Of a DNA stretch of 64,000 nucleotides, positions 16,095-24,774 are shown one piece after another. How positions within the stretch are numbered: position 1 is the first letter of the stretch; each line of letters starts with the position of its first letter. The notes under the pieces are model-generated. The model made no database searches. It was not told the origin of the DNA and worked only from the letters and a program-made list of their open reading frames with translations. The stretch lies in the NCBI RefSeq assembly GCF_004366075.1, contig NZ_SODU01000001.1:558001-622000 (forward strand). The letters are read 5' to 3'. The translations under genes and the position numbers were made by a program. The stretch comes from Kribbella pratensis (GTDB taxonomy: Bacteria; Actinomycetota; Actinomycetes; Propionibacteriales; Kribbellaceae).

Positions 16095-16361
16095 CTACTG
16101 TCCCGGTGCTCGTGGGCGTGGGCGGCCGGCCGCGTCGGGATCGCGGAGCCGGAGGAACACGGTCTGCTCGGCGCGGTCCCGGACCGAGGTGGCGCGGGCG
16201 AGCAGCGGCGCGGCGGTGTGCACCGACCAACGCGCGGACGTCCGCGCGACCACGACCAGCGCCAACAGCAAAGCCGCCGCCGTGAGCACGGCGGCGGCCA
16301 AGGAAGCCGTGTCGAACACAGGGATCACCGACGCGAGCACGCCGGCGATCCACTGCGTCAT
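16095..16361 (-). CDS. DUF6412-type small membrane protein
   Basis: An 88-residue protein with two hydrophobic helices (about residues 5-20 and 23-45) and a basic Pro/Arg-rich C-terminal tail (FLRLRDPDAAGRPRPRAPG). I recognise the arrangement: a DUF6412 protein beside a YidC paralogue in actinobacteria, so the small protein may be a partner or client of that insertase. The ATG is at 16361, only 4 nt past the sigA stop codon, so it is probably transcribed with sigA by read-through. The function is unknown. Confidence 0.65.
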   Translation of the reverse strand: MTQWIAGVLASVIPVFDTASLAAAVLTAAALLLALVVVARTSARWSVHTAAPLLARATSVRDRAEQTVFLRLRDPDAAGRPRPRAPGQ

Positions 16362-16365
16362 GACA

Positions 16366-17682
16366 TCAGTCCAGGTAATCCCGGAGGACCTGCGAGCGCG
16401 ACGGGTGGCGCAGCTTCGACATGGTCTTGGACTCGATCTGGCGGATCCGCTCGCGGGTCACGCCGTACACCTTGCCGATCTCGTCGAGCGTCTTCGGCTG
16501 ACCGTCGGTGAGTCCGAAGCGCATCGAGACCACGCCGGCCTCGCGCTCGGACAGCGTGTCGAGGACCGCGTGCAACTGCTCCTGGAGCAGCGTGAACGAG
16601 ACCGCCTCGGCCGGCACGATCGCCTCGGAGTCCTCGATCAGGTCGCCGAACTCGGAGTCGCCGTCCTCACCGAGCGGCGTGTGCAGCGAGATCGGCTCGC
16701 GACCGTACTTCTGCACCTCGATGACCTTCTCCGGGGTCATGTCGAGCTCCTTGGCGAGCTCCTCCGGAGTGGGTTCGCGGCCGAGGTCCTGCAGCATCTG
16801 CCGCTGGACGCGGGCCAGCTTGTTGATGACCTCGACCATGTGCACCGGGATCCGGATGGTGCGGGCCTGGTCGGCCATCGCGCGGGTGATCGCCTGCCGG
16901 ATCCACCAGGTCGCGTACGTCGAGAACTTGTAGCCCTTGGTGTAGTCGAATTTCTCCACCGCGCGGATCAGACCGAGGTTGCCCTCCTGGATCAGGTCCA
17001 GGAACAGCATGCCGCGGCCGGTGTAGCGCTTGGCCAACGACACCACCAGGCGCAGGTTGGCCTCGAGCAGGTGGTTCTTGGCGCGGCGGCCGTCCTCGGA
17101 GATCCACTCGTACTCGTCGCGGACCTTCTCCTTGAGCTTGGCGGCCTCGTCGGCGATCTGCTCCTCCGCGAACAGGCCGGCCTCGATCCGCTTCGCGAGC
17201 TCGACCTCCTGCTCGGCGTTCAGCAGCGGGACCTTGCCGATCTGCTTCAGGTAGTCCTTGACCGGGTCCGCGGTGGCACCGGCGACCATCACCTGCTGCT
17301 CGGGCTCGTCGGTCTCGTCGGCCTCGGAGACGATGAAGCCCTGGTCCTCGGTGAGCTCCTTCTCCAGGCCCTTCACCGCTTCCGGCTGGAAGTCGGACTC
17401 GTCCACCTCGTCGAGCGCGCGCGGCTTCCCGGTCTTCGGGTCGATCGACAGACCCGCCTCGGACACTGCCTTCTTCGCCGGAGCCTTCTTGGCAGCGGCC
17501 TTCTTCGCGGGGATACCGTCCTCCTTGGTGCCGGCGGCCTTCACCGCCGCCTTCTTCGCGGCCGCCTTCTTGGCAGCGGGGTCGGTCACTCGGGCGCTGG
17601 TCCTCGGAGCCGTGCTACGGGCCGTGGCGGCCACGGTCCGGGCCGGCTCGGCGGGAAGATTCTCGGACGAGCTGGACGACAC
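16366..17682 (-). CDS. sigA: Principal RNA polymerase sigma factor SigA/HrdB
   Basis: A 438-residue primary sigma-70 factor that directs RNA polymerase to housekeeping promoters. A disordered Lys/Ala-rich N-terminus (repeats of AAKKAA, about 35-72) is typical of actinobacterial HrdB/SigA. Region 1.2 is [21 protein letters not shown]. Region 2 contains [27 protein letters not shown] and [14 protein letters not shown]. Region 3 contains [11 protein letters not shown]. Region 4 contains [20 protein letters not shown], followed by [11 protein letters not shown] at the C-terminus. The GTG start (17682) has AGAGG upstream. The leader is about 120 nt if the TACAAT at 17805-17810 is used. Confidence 0.97.
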   Translation of the reverse strand: MSSSSSENLPAEPARTVAATARSTAPRTSARVTDPAAKKAAAKKAAVKAAGTKEDGIPAKKAAAKKAPAKKAVSEAGLSIDPKTGKPRALDEVDESDFQPEAVKGLEKELTEDQGFIVSEADETDEPEQQVMVAGATADPVKDYLKQIGKVPLLNAEQEVELAKRIEAGLFAEEQIADEAAKLKEKVRDEYEWISEDGRRAKNHLLEANLRLVVSLAKRYTGRGMLFLDLIQEGNLGLIRAVEKFDYTKGYKFSTYATWWIRQAITRAMADQARTIRIPVHMVEVINKLARVQRQMLQDLGREPTPEELAKELDMTPEKVIEVQKYGREPISLHTPLGEDGDSEFGDLIEDSEAIVPAEAVSFTLLQEQLHAVLDTLSEREAGVVSMRFGLTDGQPKTLDEIGKVYGVTRERIRQIESKTMSKLRHPSRSQVLRDYLD

Positions 17683-17804
17683 GAATTACCTCTCGTCTGA
17701 CGCAGGGTTTGTACGACGGTACGACTGATGACGCTGTGGGTGCTGCTGAGTCTGTGGGTACTGCTGTTCGCGGCTGCTCGCTGGTCAAGCGGCGGCAACA
17801 GTCC

Positions 17805-17810
17805 ATTGTA
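17805..17810 (-). promoter_or_regulatory. Possible -10 element for sigA
   Basis: Read leftward, TACAAT is a good housekeeping -10 sequence about 120 nt upstream of the sigA GTG start. No convincing -35 is seen at 17 nt. A second candidate -35, TTGACC at 17783-17788, has a poor -10. Confidence 0.3.
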
Positions 17811-17837
17811 ATCCGCGAACCAAGCCCAGGCGTCGCG

Positions 17838-17870
17838 CGGCCCCCCGCTGACGTCATTTCCGGGGGGCCG
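17838..17870 (-). terminator. Terminator after HhH-GPD gene
   Basis: A perfect 10-bp GC stem (17838-17847 and 17861-17870) with a 13-nt loop containing TGACGTCA lies just past the stop codon of the leftward HhH-GPD gene. It separates the stress/repair operon from the sigA promoter. Confidence 0.7.
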
Positions 17871-17885
17871 CCGCCGTCGATCGTC

Positions 17886-18506
17886 TCACCCGTTGCGGGT
17901 CTGCCGCAGTGGACGCGCCACCACCCGCTGCCGAACCATTTGCTGCTCCTGCTTGAACTGCCGGACCTTGACCAGCGACGCGACGTCGATGACGTCCGCG
18001 ACCGACTTGAACGCGCCGTCCTCGCCGTACGGCTCGGACGCCTCGCGCCAGCCGCGCGGCCGGACCTTCAACTGCTTGCCGAGCAGCGCGACGAAGATCT
18101 TCGCCTTCTGCGCGCCGAACCCCGGCAGTGCCGACAGCCTCGCCAGCAGGTCGTCCCCGGACTTCACGTCGGACCACAGGCCCGACGCGTTCCCCGCGTA
18201 GTGGTCATCCAAGTGCTTGGCCAGCGTCTGGATCCGGGCCGCCATCGCGGTCGGGAACCGGTGCACGGCCGGCGGACCGGCCACCACCTCGACGAACGCG
18301 TCCGGGTCGTAGTGCGCGACCGTGGCCGGGTCGAAGGGACCGATCATCCGCTTCGCGATCGCGACCGGGCCGGCGAACGCCCGCTCCATCGGGATCTGCT
18401 GGTCGAGCAGCATGCCGACCAGCAGGGCGAACGGATCTCTGCTCAACATCTCGTCGGCGTCGGGCTGCTGCGCAAGGCACAGCTTCCTGCTGCGTGTGGA
18501 AGTCAC
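17886..18506 (-). CDS. HhH-GPD-type base-excision DNA repair protein
   Basis: A 206-residue protein of the helix-hairpin-helix GPD glycosylase superfamily. DPFALLVGMLLDQQIPMERAF forms the early helices. The hairpin is LPGFGAQKAKIFVALLGKQL (about 145-164), which would contact the DNA backbone. There is no FeS cluster Cys set, and the usual catalytic Asp about 20 residues after the hairpin is not obvious. It belongs to a short actinobacterial HhH-GPD group whose substrate I do not know. The start overlaps the upstream universal stress protein stop codon, so the two are co-expressed. Confidence 0.8.
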   Translation of the reverse strand: MTSTRSRKLCLAQQPDADEMLSRDPFALLVGMLLDQQIPMERAFAGPVAIAKRMIGPFDPATVAHYDPDAFVEVVAGPPAVHRFPTAMAARIQTLAKHLDDHYAGNASGLWSDVKSGDDLLARLSALPGFGAQKAKIFVALLGKQLKVRPRGWREASEPYGEDGAFKSVADVIDVASLVKVRQFKQEQQMVRQRVVARPLRQTRNG

Positions 18507-18507
18507 C

Positions 18508-18921
18508 TCAGTCCTCCCCTTCCTCGGCCTTCACGGCCAGCACCGGACACGGCGCATCGAGCAGCACCCGCTGCGCGTTGCTGCCGAGGATGAGCTTGCC
18601 GACCGGGGAACGGCGTCGCAGGCCGATCACGATGAACTCCGCATGCACCTGCTCGGCGACGGCCACCAGGTCCTCCGCCGGATCCAGGCCACGCACCAGC
18701 TGCCGCACCTCGTACGGCACACCGGTCGAGTCGAGCTGCTCCCGTACCTCCGTCAATGCGGCGTCACTCGCCGCAGCCTCGTCGCTGTCGAAGCTGCGCC
18801 CACCTCGGTGCGAGTTCACCACCACCAGCTTGGCGTCCCGCAGCGTTGCCTCCTCCGCTGCGCGCCGAAGGGCCGCACGGCCTTCCGCCTTCGGCACATA
18901 ACCCACGACGATGGTCGTCAT
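18508..18921 (-). CDS. Universal stress protein (UspA family)
   Basis: A 137-residue single-domain Usp fold. It begins MTTIVVGYVPKAEGRAALRRA and ends with the ATP-binding signature GLRRRSPVGKLILGSNAQRVLLDAPCPVLAV, which matches the G-2x-G-9x-G-S/T pattern. It is cytoplasmic, probably ATP-binding, and typically induced by stasis or oxidative stress. GGAGG lies upstream of ATG 18921. Its stop codon abuts the repair gene start, giving a two-gene stress/repair operon. Confidence 0.88.
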   Translation of the reverse strand: MTTIVVGYVPKAEGRAALRRAAEEATLRDAKLVVVNSHRGGRSFDSDEAAASDAALTEVREQLDSTGVPYEVRQLVRGLDPAEDLVAVAEQVHAEFIVIGLRRRSPVGKLILGSNAQRVLLDAPCPVLAVKAEEGED

Positions 18922-19273
18922 CGCCCTGCCTCACCTCCGGGTGTGTGTCGACCCGTCTCGAACGATACTGCTCCCGACCGCTGTCGGCATCCGCTGCATT
19001 TGCACCTGTTGTGTCGCACCGGTGACGGAGGGCTGCCGGTGCCCGGGTCCTACCCGCGGCGGGCCCGCCTAACCTTCCGGTGGCCACACCTTTGCAGGGC
19101 TGTCACCAAATGCGCCACCCCTGTAGTCCGGGTCGTTATCGAACTCGTGCGGAAACCGTCGATCCCGTTGCCTTGGGCAAGATCGAACGGGTTCCGCCTG
19201 AAGGACCGGGGTTCCGCCGCCGCTGTCCTACGTTGTCCTGCGAACGACGGCGTACGAACCGGTTCAGTTCCGT
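18922..19273. other. Intergenic region upstream of the universal stress operon
   Basis: About 350 bases contain no convincing coding sequence; open frames here lack family resemblance and ribosome sites. The part next to 18921 carries GGAGGTGAGG, the ribosome site of the stress protein. GGCGGGCCCGCC-type GC palindromic sequence lies near 19055-19075. I see no recognisable promoter boxes or RNA gene. Confidence 0.5.
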
Positions 19274-20752
19274 TCAGTCCACCGGCCACTCGTGCACCGG
19301 CGTGTTGTCGTGCATGTGGTCGCGGTACCGGCTGAGCATCCCGCGCAACGCGTCCTTGCGTCCGTGCGATCCCTTTGTATACAGGCGGTGGAACTCGTCG
19401 GCCTGCCACGACGCGCCGTTCCGGCCGGTCAAACAGCGTTGCTCGATGATCCCGAGCAGCCGGTCCCGTACGGCGACGTCCACGCCCCACGCGTCGAGGC
19501 CGCGAACCGCCAACGGCAGAAGGCGTCTGAGCACGAGCTCCGTCGCACGCGCCGTACCGACGCCGGGCCAGAACACCTCCGCCTCGATGCCGTTGCGGGC
19601 CGCGGCGTGGAAGTTCTCCTCGGCGGCGCTGAACGACATCTGCGACCAGATCGGCCGTTCGTCGTCGGCCAGCGCACGCACCAGCCCGAAGTAGAACGCG
19701 CCGTTGGCAATCGTGTCGACCACGGTCGGCCCGGCGGGCAGGACGCGATTCTCCACGCGCAGATGCGGCTTGTCCCGGACAACGTCGTACACGGGCCGGT
19801 TCCAGCGATAGATCGTCCCGTTGTGCAGCCGCAACTCCGAAAGGGCCGGCGTGTCACCGCGGTCCAGAACCGCGATCGGATCCTCGTCGGAAGTGACCGG
19901 CAGCAGGGCCGGGTAGTACCGCGAGTTCTCCTCGAAGAGATCGAAGATCGAGGTGATCCACCGTTCGCCGAACCATACCCGCGGCCGGACGCCCTGCGTC
20001 TTCAGCTCGTGCGTCCGCGTGTCGGCGGCCTGTTCGAACAACGCGATCCGCGTCTCGCGGAGCAGCTCCTTGCCGAACAGGAACGGCGAGTTGGCGCCGA
20101 CCGCGAGTTGTACGCCGGAGATCGCCTGCGCCGCGTTCCAGTACCGCGGGAACGCCTCCGGTGTCACCTGGAGATGGAACTGCGTCGACGTACAGGCGGC
20201 CTCCGGGAGGATGCTGTCCGCGGTGACCTGCAGCCGTTCGACGCCGTCGATGGCGATCTGCACGTCCTCGCCGCGGGCGGCGAAGATCTGGTCGTTGAGC
20301 AGCGCGTACCGCGGGTTGGTGCTGAGCGCCTCGCGGTGGATGTGTTCGGTGAGCAGCGTGGGCAGGATCCCGATGGTCACCATCGACGAACCGGTCCGCG
20401 CCGCCTTGTCCTCGGCGGCGTTCAGGCTCTCCCGGATGCTCGACTCCATGGTGTCCAGACCGAGTCCGTCGATCTGGCCGGGCGGGACGTTGATCTCGAT
20501 GTTGAACTGGCCGAGCTCGGTCTGGAACGCGTCGTCCTCGATCGCGCTCAGCACCTCGGAGTTCTTGAACGCCGGGTCGCACTTCTCGTCGACCAGGTTC
20601 AGCTCGATCTCGATCCCGGTCATCGGCCGCTCGGGGGCGAACCGGTCCTCGCGCAGCATCCGCGCGAAGGCGTCCAGATTGCGGTGCACCTGTTCGCGGA
20701 ACGCGGTCCGGTCCGCCCGGGTGAACTCGACCCGGTCGACTTCCTCACCCAT
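19274..20752 (-). CDS. Glutamate-cysteine ligase family protein (GCS2 type)
   Basis: A 492-residue ATP-dependent carboxylate-amine ligase of the GCS2 group. GIEIELNLVDEKCDPAF near residues 46-62 is the conserved Glu-rich strand. FNIEINVPPG, STQFHLQVTPEAF and LRVENRVLPAGP carry further conserved active-site residues. The family joins glutamate to cysteine (gamma-glutamylcysteine) or a similar amine. In actinobacteria it occurs both in ergothioneine biosynthesis and as paralogues of unknown substrate. No other egt genes are adjacent, so I do not assign EgtA. The ATG at 20752 gives MGEEVDRVEF. Confidence 0.82.
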   Translation of the reverse strand: MGEEVDRVEFTRADRTAFREQVHRNLDAFARMLREDRFAPERPMTGIEIELNLVDEKCDPAFKNSEVLSAIEDDAFQTELGQFNIEINVPPGQIDGLGLDTMESSIRESLNAAEDKAARTGSSMVTIGILPTLLTEHIHREALSTNPRYALLNDQIFAARGEDVQIAIDGVERLQVTADSILPEAACTSTQFHLQVTPEAFPRYWNAAQAISGVQLAVGANSPFLFGKELLRETRIALFEQAADTRTHELKTQGVRPRVWFGERWITSIFDLFEENSRYYPALLPVTSDEDPIAVLDRGDTPALSELRLHNGTIYRWNRPVYDVVRDKPHLRVENRVLPAGPTVVDTIANGAFYFGLVRALADDERPIWSQMSFSAAEENFHAAARNGIEAEVFWPGVGTARATELVLRRLLPLAVRGLDAWGVDVAVRDRLLGIIEQRCLTGRNGASWQADEFHRLYTKGSHGRKDALRGMLSRYRDHMHDNTPVHEWPVD

Positions 20753-20855
20753 CAGCGACTCCCCTGGTGTGGCTCCCCCGGCATGACACGGCTATGACAT
20801 GGCCTCAGTGTGCACGAAGGTTCCCCTCGATGGGCGATTCATTCGCGTCGTGGAC

Positions 20856-21617
20856 TCAGACCGGGAACACGATGAAGTCGTCGCGCTCGATCCGCACCGG
20901 CTCGTCGCCGGCGGCGGCCAGGGCATCAACGAGCTCGGTCAGTACGCCGGGACGCAACTCGAGCACGTGCTCGTCCGGGTGTTTGTCGGCTCCCATCTCG
21001 TAGTCCCGGCCGGGTCGAGTCGTCAGTTCGATGTGTGCACCCAGTACCCATTCCACCGGATTGCCCGCGGCAACGAACTCGCCCAGCCGCGCGACGCTCG
21101 CCCGGAACGCCGGCCAGTCGACGACGTACAGCCGCCCCGGGTAGAGCGAGTCGCCGCTGAGGAGCAGTCGTGTGGCGCGGTCGTAGACCGCGATGTGCGA
21201 GGCATGGTGGCCAGGGATCGCCAAGACGTCGAGCACCCGCCCGCCGAGATCGAGTTGCACCACACCGTGCGGCCAGTCGGCGAACCCGAAGTACGCCGCA
21301 ACCTCCTCGGCGGACCGACCGACGGGCTTGTCGAACTCGCCGTCGCCGCCGACGTGGTCGCCGTGGCCGTGGGTGTGCGCGACAACCAGTTCCCGCTCCC
21401 CCGCCAGCTCCTCGATCAGCGGACGCAGCGGCACATGTCCGGTGCCGGTGTCGAGCAGCAAGGCGCGTTCGTCACCGAGCAACAGGTACAGGAACGGTCC
21501 CTCGAAGTTGGTCCGGAGCGACTGGCGGATGATCACCGTACGTTCGTCGTACCGATGGACCTGATGGTCGGGAGCAAACGGATCGGTGCCGTCGTCCCAG
21601 CGGTTCGGGAAGGTCAT
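20856..21617 (-). CDS. MBL-fold metallo-hydrolase
   Basis: A 253-residue metallo-beta-lactamase-fold enzyme. The zinc motif is AHTHGHGDHVGG (HxHxDH-like, about 95-106). Later ligands are the His of IPGHHASHIAVYD, the Asp of LLLSGDSLYPG, and the His of VLGAHIEL. These proteins hydrolyse thioesters, lactones or similar bonds. The substrate is unknown. The start chosen is ATG 21617 (MTFPNRWDDGTD); the upstream in-frame extension would cross the divergent polymerase IV start. The divergent intergenic space is 36 bp. Confidence 0.83.
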   Translation of the reverse strand: MTFPNRWDDGTDPFAPDHQVHRYDERTVIIRQSLRTNFEGPFLYLLLGDERALLLDTGTGHVPLRPLIEELAGERELVVAHTHGHGDHVGGDGEFDKPVGRSAEEVAAYFGFADWPHGVVQLDLGGRVLDVLAIPGHHASHIAVYDRATRLLLSGDSLYPGRLYVVDWPAFRASVARLGEFVAAGNPVEWVLGAHIELTTRPGRDYEMGADKHPDEHVLELRPGVLTELVDALAAAGDEPVRIERDDFIVFPV

Positions 21618-21653
21618 CACGTCATTGTCGGTGGTGGCAGGGACACTGGACAG

Positions 21654-23009
21654 GTGCGAGACGATCCGTCGGTGCTGCACGTGGACCTGGACGCGTTCTT
21701 CGCGGCGGTCGAGCAGCGGGACAAGCCGTCACTGCGGGGCAAGCCCGTGGTGGTCGGCGGTGTCGGCGTGCGCGGAGTCGTGTCCACCGCGTCGTACGAG
21801 GCACGCAAGTACGGCGTACGGTCGGCGATGTCGACCGCCGAGGCGCGATCCCGTTGCCCGCACGCGGCGTACCTGAGTCCGCGCTTCGAGGTGTACCGGA
21901 AGAGCAGCCAGGCCGTGATGGCGGAGATGCGGGCGCTGTCGCCGCTGGTCGAGCCGCTGTCGCTGGACGAGGCGTTCATCGATCTGGCGGCGAGCGGGCT
22001 GACCGGGCTGACGGTCGAGGACGTGCAGGCGATCGCCGACGACCTGAAGGCGGCCATCTACAAGGTGTCCGGCGGGCTGACAGCGTCCGTCGGTGCGGGT
22101 ACGTCGAAGTTGATCGCGAAGATCGCCAGCGACCTCGACAAGCCGGACGGGGTGGTCGTCGTACCAGCCGGCACCGAGGCCGAGTTCCTCGCGCCGATGC
22201 AGGTCACCGTCATCCCGGGAGTCGGTCCGGCGACCGCTCAACGGTTGAGCATGGCCGGCGTGCGCACCGTCGCGGACCTGCAGCAGCTCGACGAGGACGA
22301 GTTGATCCGCCAGGTCGGATCCGCGCACGGCACCAGCCTGCACCGGCTCGCCGTGGCGGCCGACGACCGTCCCGTCGTGAGCGATCGGGAGACCAAGTCG
22401 GTCAGCGTCGAGGACACGTTCGAGACCGACATCATCGACCGCGCGCTGCTGACCGCGATCAGCGACCGGATGGCGCACCGCGTCGCCGAGCGCCTGCAGA
22501 AGGCGCAACTGTCCGGCCGCACCGTGACGGTCAAGACGCGGATGCACGACTTCACCACGCACACCCGCTCGTCGACACTGGCCGGCCCGACCGACGACGC
22601 GCGGGTGGTCGCGCGGGTCGCGCGCCGGCTGCTCGAGGAGAGCGACATCGGCGGCGGTATCCGATTGCTCGGTGTAGGCGTCTCGTCACTCGCCGACTGG
22701 ATCCAGGACGACCTGTTCACCGAAGGCGAGCACGCCGAGAACCCGGTCGAGGTGGTCGAGCTGCCGGCCAGGCCACGCGACCAGCTCGGATTCCATCCCG
22801 GCCAGGACGTCGAGCACCCGGACTACGGCCGCGGCTGGGTCTGGGGCTCCGGGCGGGGCCGCGTCACGGTCCGGTTCGAGACCGCGGACACCCCGCCGGG
22901 CCCGGTCCGGACGTTCTCCGTCGACGATCCGGCCCTGACAAAAGTGCAGCACATCGGTGCGGATGCGGACGACGAACCCCGAACTGACCAGAATGTCCCG
23001 GGTGAATGA
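21654..23009 (+). CDS. dinB: DNA polymerase IV (Y family)
   Basis: A 451-residue translesion DNA polymerase. Palm motifs are VLHVDLDAFFAAVEQRD (catalytic Asp) and SLDEAFIDLA (catalytic Asp-Glu). The fingers include PVVVGG and TASYEARKYGVRSAMSTAEA. The helix-hairpin-helix thumb is VIPGVGPATAQRL, and a little-finger domain follows (SVSVEDTFETDI, RTVTVKTRMHDF). After about residue 390 a C-terminal extension carries HPDYGRGWVWGSGRGRVTVRFE, common in actinobacterial DinB. The start is GTG 21654, immediately before DDPSVLHVDLD. No LexA-type box is visible upstream. Confidence 0.93.
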   Translation: MRDDPSVLHVDLDAFFAAVEQRDKPSLRGKPVVVGGVGVRGVVSTASYEARKYGVRSAMSTAEARSRCPHAAYLSPRFEVYRKSSQAVMAEMRALSPLVEPLSLDEAFIDLAASGLTGLTVEDVQAIADDLKAAIYKVSGGLTASVGAGTSKLIAKIASDLDKPDGVVVVPAGTEAEFLAPMQVTVIPGVGPATAQRLSMAGVRTVADLQQLDEDELIRQVGSAHGTSLHRLAVAADDRPVVSDRETKSVSVEDTFETDIIDRALLTAISDRMAHRVAERLQKAQLSGRTVTVKTRMHDFTTHTRSSTLAGPTDDARVVARVARRLLEESDIGGGIRLLGVGVSSLADWIQDDLFTEGEHAENPVEVVELPARPRDQLGFHPGQDVEHPDYGRGWVWGSGRGRVTVRFETADTPPGPVRTFSVDDPALTKVQHIGADADDEPRTDQNVPGE

Positions 23010-23934
23010 GGAACGACGGGGGGTGTACCCGTTCTGTGGGCCGTGCACGGCGGGTTCGGAGGCGTGGCGTGCCGCCGAGACGGCCGGGCCGATGGGCAGC
23101 AGGTTCTACGGGCATCGGAACGTGTGCGAGAACTGCGGGTCGTCCGTGCGGACGCTGTACAACACGGTGCTGTGGGTCCCGGTGTCGAAGGTCGGACGGT
23201 TCCGGATCATCCCGACCGGCGGGCGCATGTACGTCGGCCGCAAGGTGGTCGATCAGCCCGTGCCGGCCGTCGTACGGCGGGAGCCCGCGTCGGCGATCGT
23301 GAATCATCCCGAACTGGACGGCGCCCCGGCGTACAAGCAGGCCGAGGCGTACTGGGAGGAGAGCGAGCCCGGGCAGGCGTTGCCGTTCTACCAGTCGGCG
23401 CTGGCCGAGCGGGAGAAGGTGCTGGCAGCCGACGACCCGGCGACGTTGCGGGTCCGGTTGCGGGTGGCGCAGGGCCTGCTGGCGACTGCGAACTACGGGC
23501 GGGCGATCGCCTGGTTCGAGCTGGTGACGCCGCAGCTGGTCGAGGTGTTCGGGCCCCATCACGAGCTGACGCGGGCGGCGACCGAGGCGATGACCGGTGC
23601 GCGGTTGATGGTCGGCGGTCCGCGGTCGGAGGCTCAGTTGCTCGCGGACATCGTTGCGGCCGACGAGTTCGTGGACGACGATGCGCAGTTGTTGCGCGAT
23701 CGGGCAGCACTTGGGAAGGCGTTGCTCGCGTGCGGCGACATCGCGGAGGCGGTCGAGGCGCTGACCCAGGTCGTCCGCGACGCCCCGCCTGGTCATCCGG
23801 ACACGGCGATCTACCGCAAGGCGCTCGTGGAGGCGTGCGGACTCGTCGAGGCACGGGGGAAGAAGCGCGACGTACAGCTCGCCGAAACCGCGCGAGGGTT
23901 GCTCAGCGGCGTAGACGCACCGACAAGCACGTGA
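22993..23934 (+). CDS. Tetratricopeptide-type protein with zinc-ribbon-like N-terminus
   Basis: A 313-residue protein I do not recognise as a named family. Near the N-terminus two Cys pairs (YPFCGPC and NVCENCGS, about 12 to 43) look like a zinc ribbon. Residues about 110-300 are helical repeats of TPR type (QALPFYQSALAEREKVLAADDPATLRVR, AIAWFELVTPQLVEVFG, AVEALTQVVRDAPPGHPDTA). The start is ATG 22993 inside the end of dinB, so it is probably co-transcribed and translationally coupled. The 3' end overlaps the convergent dimethylargininase gene by 32 bp. Confidence 0.65.
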   Translation: MSRVNEERRGVYPFCGPCTAGSEAWRAAETAGPMGSRFYGHRNVCENCGSSVRTLYNTVLWVPVSKVGRFRIIPTGGRMYVGRKVVDQPVPAVVRREPASAIVNHPELDGAPAYKQAEAYWEESEPGQALPFYQSALAEREKVLAADDPATLRVRLRVAQGLLATANYGRAIAWFELVTPQLVEVFGPHHELTRAATEAMTGARLMVGGPRSEAQLLADIVAADEFVDDDAQLLRDRAALGKALLACGDIAEAVEALTQVVRDAPPGHPDTAIYRKALVEACGLVEARGKKRDVQLAETARGLLSGVDAPTST

Positions 23935-24724
23935 CACAGCCCTCGAGCTTCTCGAACTCGCTGATGTCGACCACGATCGGCCGATAGCCAAGGCCCTCGA
24001 ACAGCTGCGCCGACTTCGGCGCCGACGCTGCCATCAGCAGCCGGTCGTCGTTCAGCAGTACGACGTGCGCGCCGGCTTCCTCGGGCACCGCACGGAACAC
24101 GTCAAACGCGGCCGGGTCGTCGACGAGTGGTTCGTAGCCGACGACCGTTCCGTCGGGTAGTGCGGTCACGGCCGACTTGAGGTGGAGGACTTTCTGCACC
24201 GGGACCGCGCGCACCTCCGCACCGAGCGGTGCGAACGCGTCGCGAAGTTGCTGGATCCCGGCGGCGTTCGTCCGGCCGCCCTGCCCGACGTAGATGGTCG
24301 AGCCGATCTTCAGTACGTCGCCGCCGTCGAGTGTCCCGGGCTCCTTGATCTTCGCGATCCGGTACCCCTGCGCCGCGACGGTCTCCTCGGCCGCGGCCGC
24401 CTCCGCGCGTCGTTCGTGCGCGCCGGCGCGGGCGATCACCGCGAGGTCGCCGTACACGACCATCGTGTCCTCGATGAACACGCTGTCCGGGCACTCGTCG
24501 ATCGGCGGTACTTCGACTGTCTGCCAGCCGGTGTCGTGCAGCGCGTCGACGTACCGCTGCCACTGCTCGAACGCGAGGTCGAGGTCCACCGGCCGGCGCT
24601 CGATGTGCGTGACGAGCCCTTCGGCGAGTCGCGTGCTCGGGCGGCGGACCAGGGCTGTCAGCGGGCTTGGCGGCGGGGTCGGCGGCGGGGTCGGCGGCGG
24701 GGTCGGCGGCGGGGTCGGCGGCAT
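23903..24724 (-). CDS. Dimethylargininase (DDAH) with Pro-Thr repeat leader
   Basis: A 273-residue amidinotransferase-fold hydrolase that converts N-dimethyl-arginine (or arginine-like guanidines) to citrulline and an amine. Family marks are ALVRRPSTRLAEGLVTH, DSVFIEDTMVVYGD (Asp/Glu), GTLDGGDVLKIG, VLHLKSAVTALPDG (catalytic His) and the C-terminal GCVTCLSVRL with the nucleophilic Cys266. It starts at ATG 24724 with an odd leader, four PPPT-type units encoded by 12-bp DNA repeats, before the usual family N-terminus near residue 23. The natural start might lie inside or after the repeat, but no better ATG is seen. Confidence 0.87.
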   Translation of the reverse strand: MPPTPPPTPPPTPPPTPPPSPLTALVRRPSTRLAEGLVTHIERRPVDLDLAFEQWQRYVDALHDTGWQTVEVPPIDECPDSVFIEDTMVVYGDLAVIARAGAHERRAEAAAAEETVAAQGYRIAKIKEPGTLDGGDVLKIGSTIYVGQGGRTNAAGIQQLRDAFAPLGAEVRAVPVQKVLHLKSAVTALPDGTVVGYEPLVDDPAAFDVFRAVPEEAGAHVVLLNDDRLLMAASAPKSAQLFEGLGYRPIVVDISEFEKLEGCVTCLSVRLRR

Positions 24725-24728
24725 GGTC
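24669..24728. repeat. 12-bp tandem repeat at the 5' end of the dimethylargininase gene
   Basis: Four identical copies of GGCGGCGGGGTC (24669-24716) are followed by a fifth, degenerate copy (24717-24728) that contains the start codon. Because 12 is a multiple of 3, copy-number change would lengthen or shorten the Pro-rich leader without a frameshift. Confidence 0.95.
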
Positions 24729-24774
24729 GCAGGGTATCCGGGTACCGGCAGGCATCCGAGAAAGGAGACGACGG

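Noticed and set aside
19292..20797. 501-codon rightward open frame opposite the glutamate-cysteine ligase gene
   Set aside because: An antisense shadow; the leftward protein has clear GCS2 motifs.
24669..24728. CRISPR-like array
   Set aside because: The units are 12 bp with no spacers, and they are coding.
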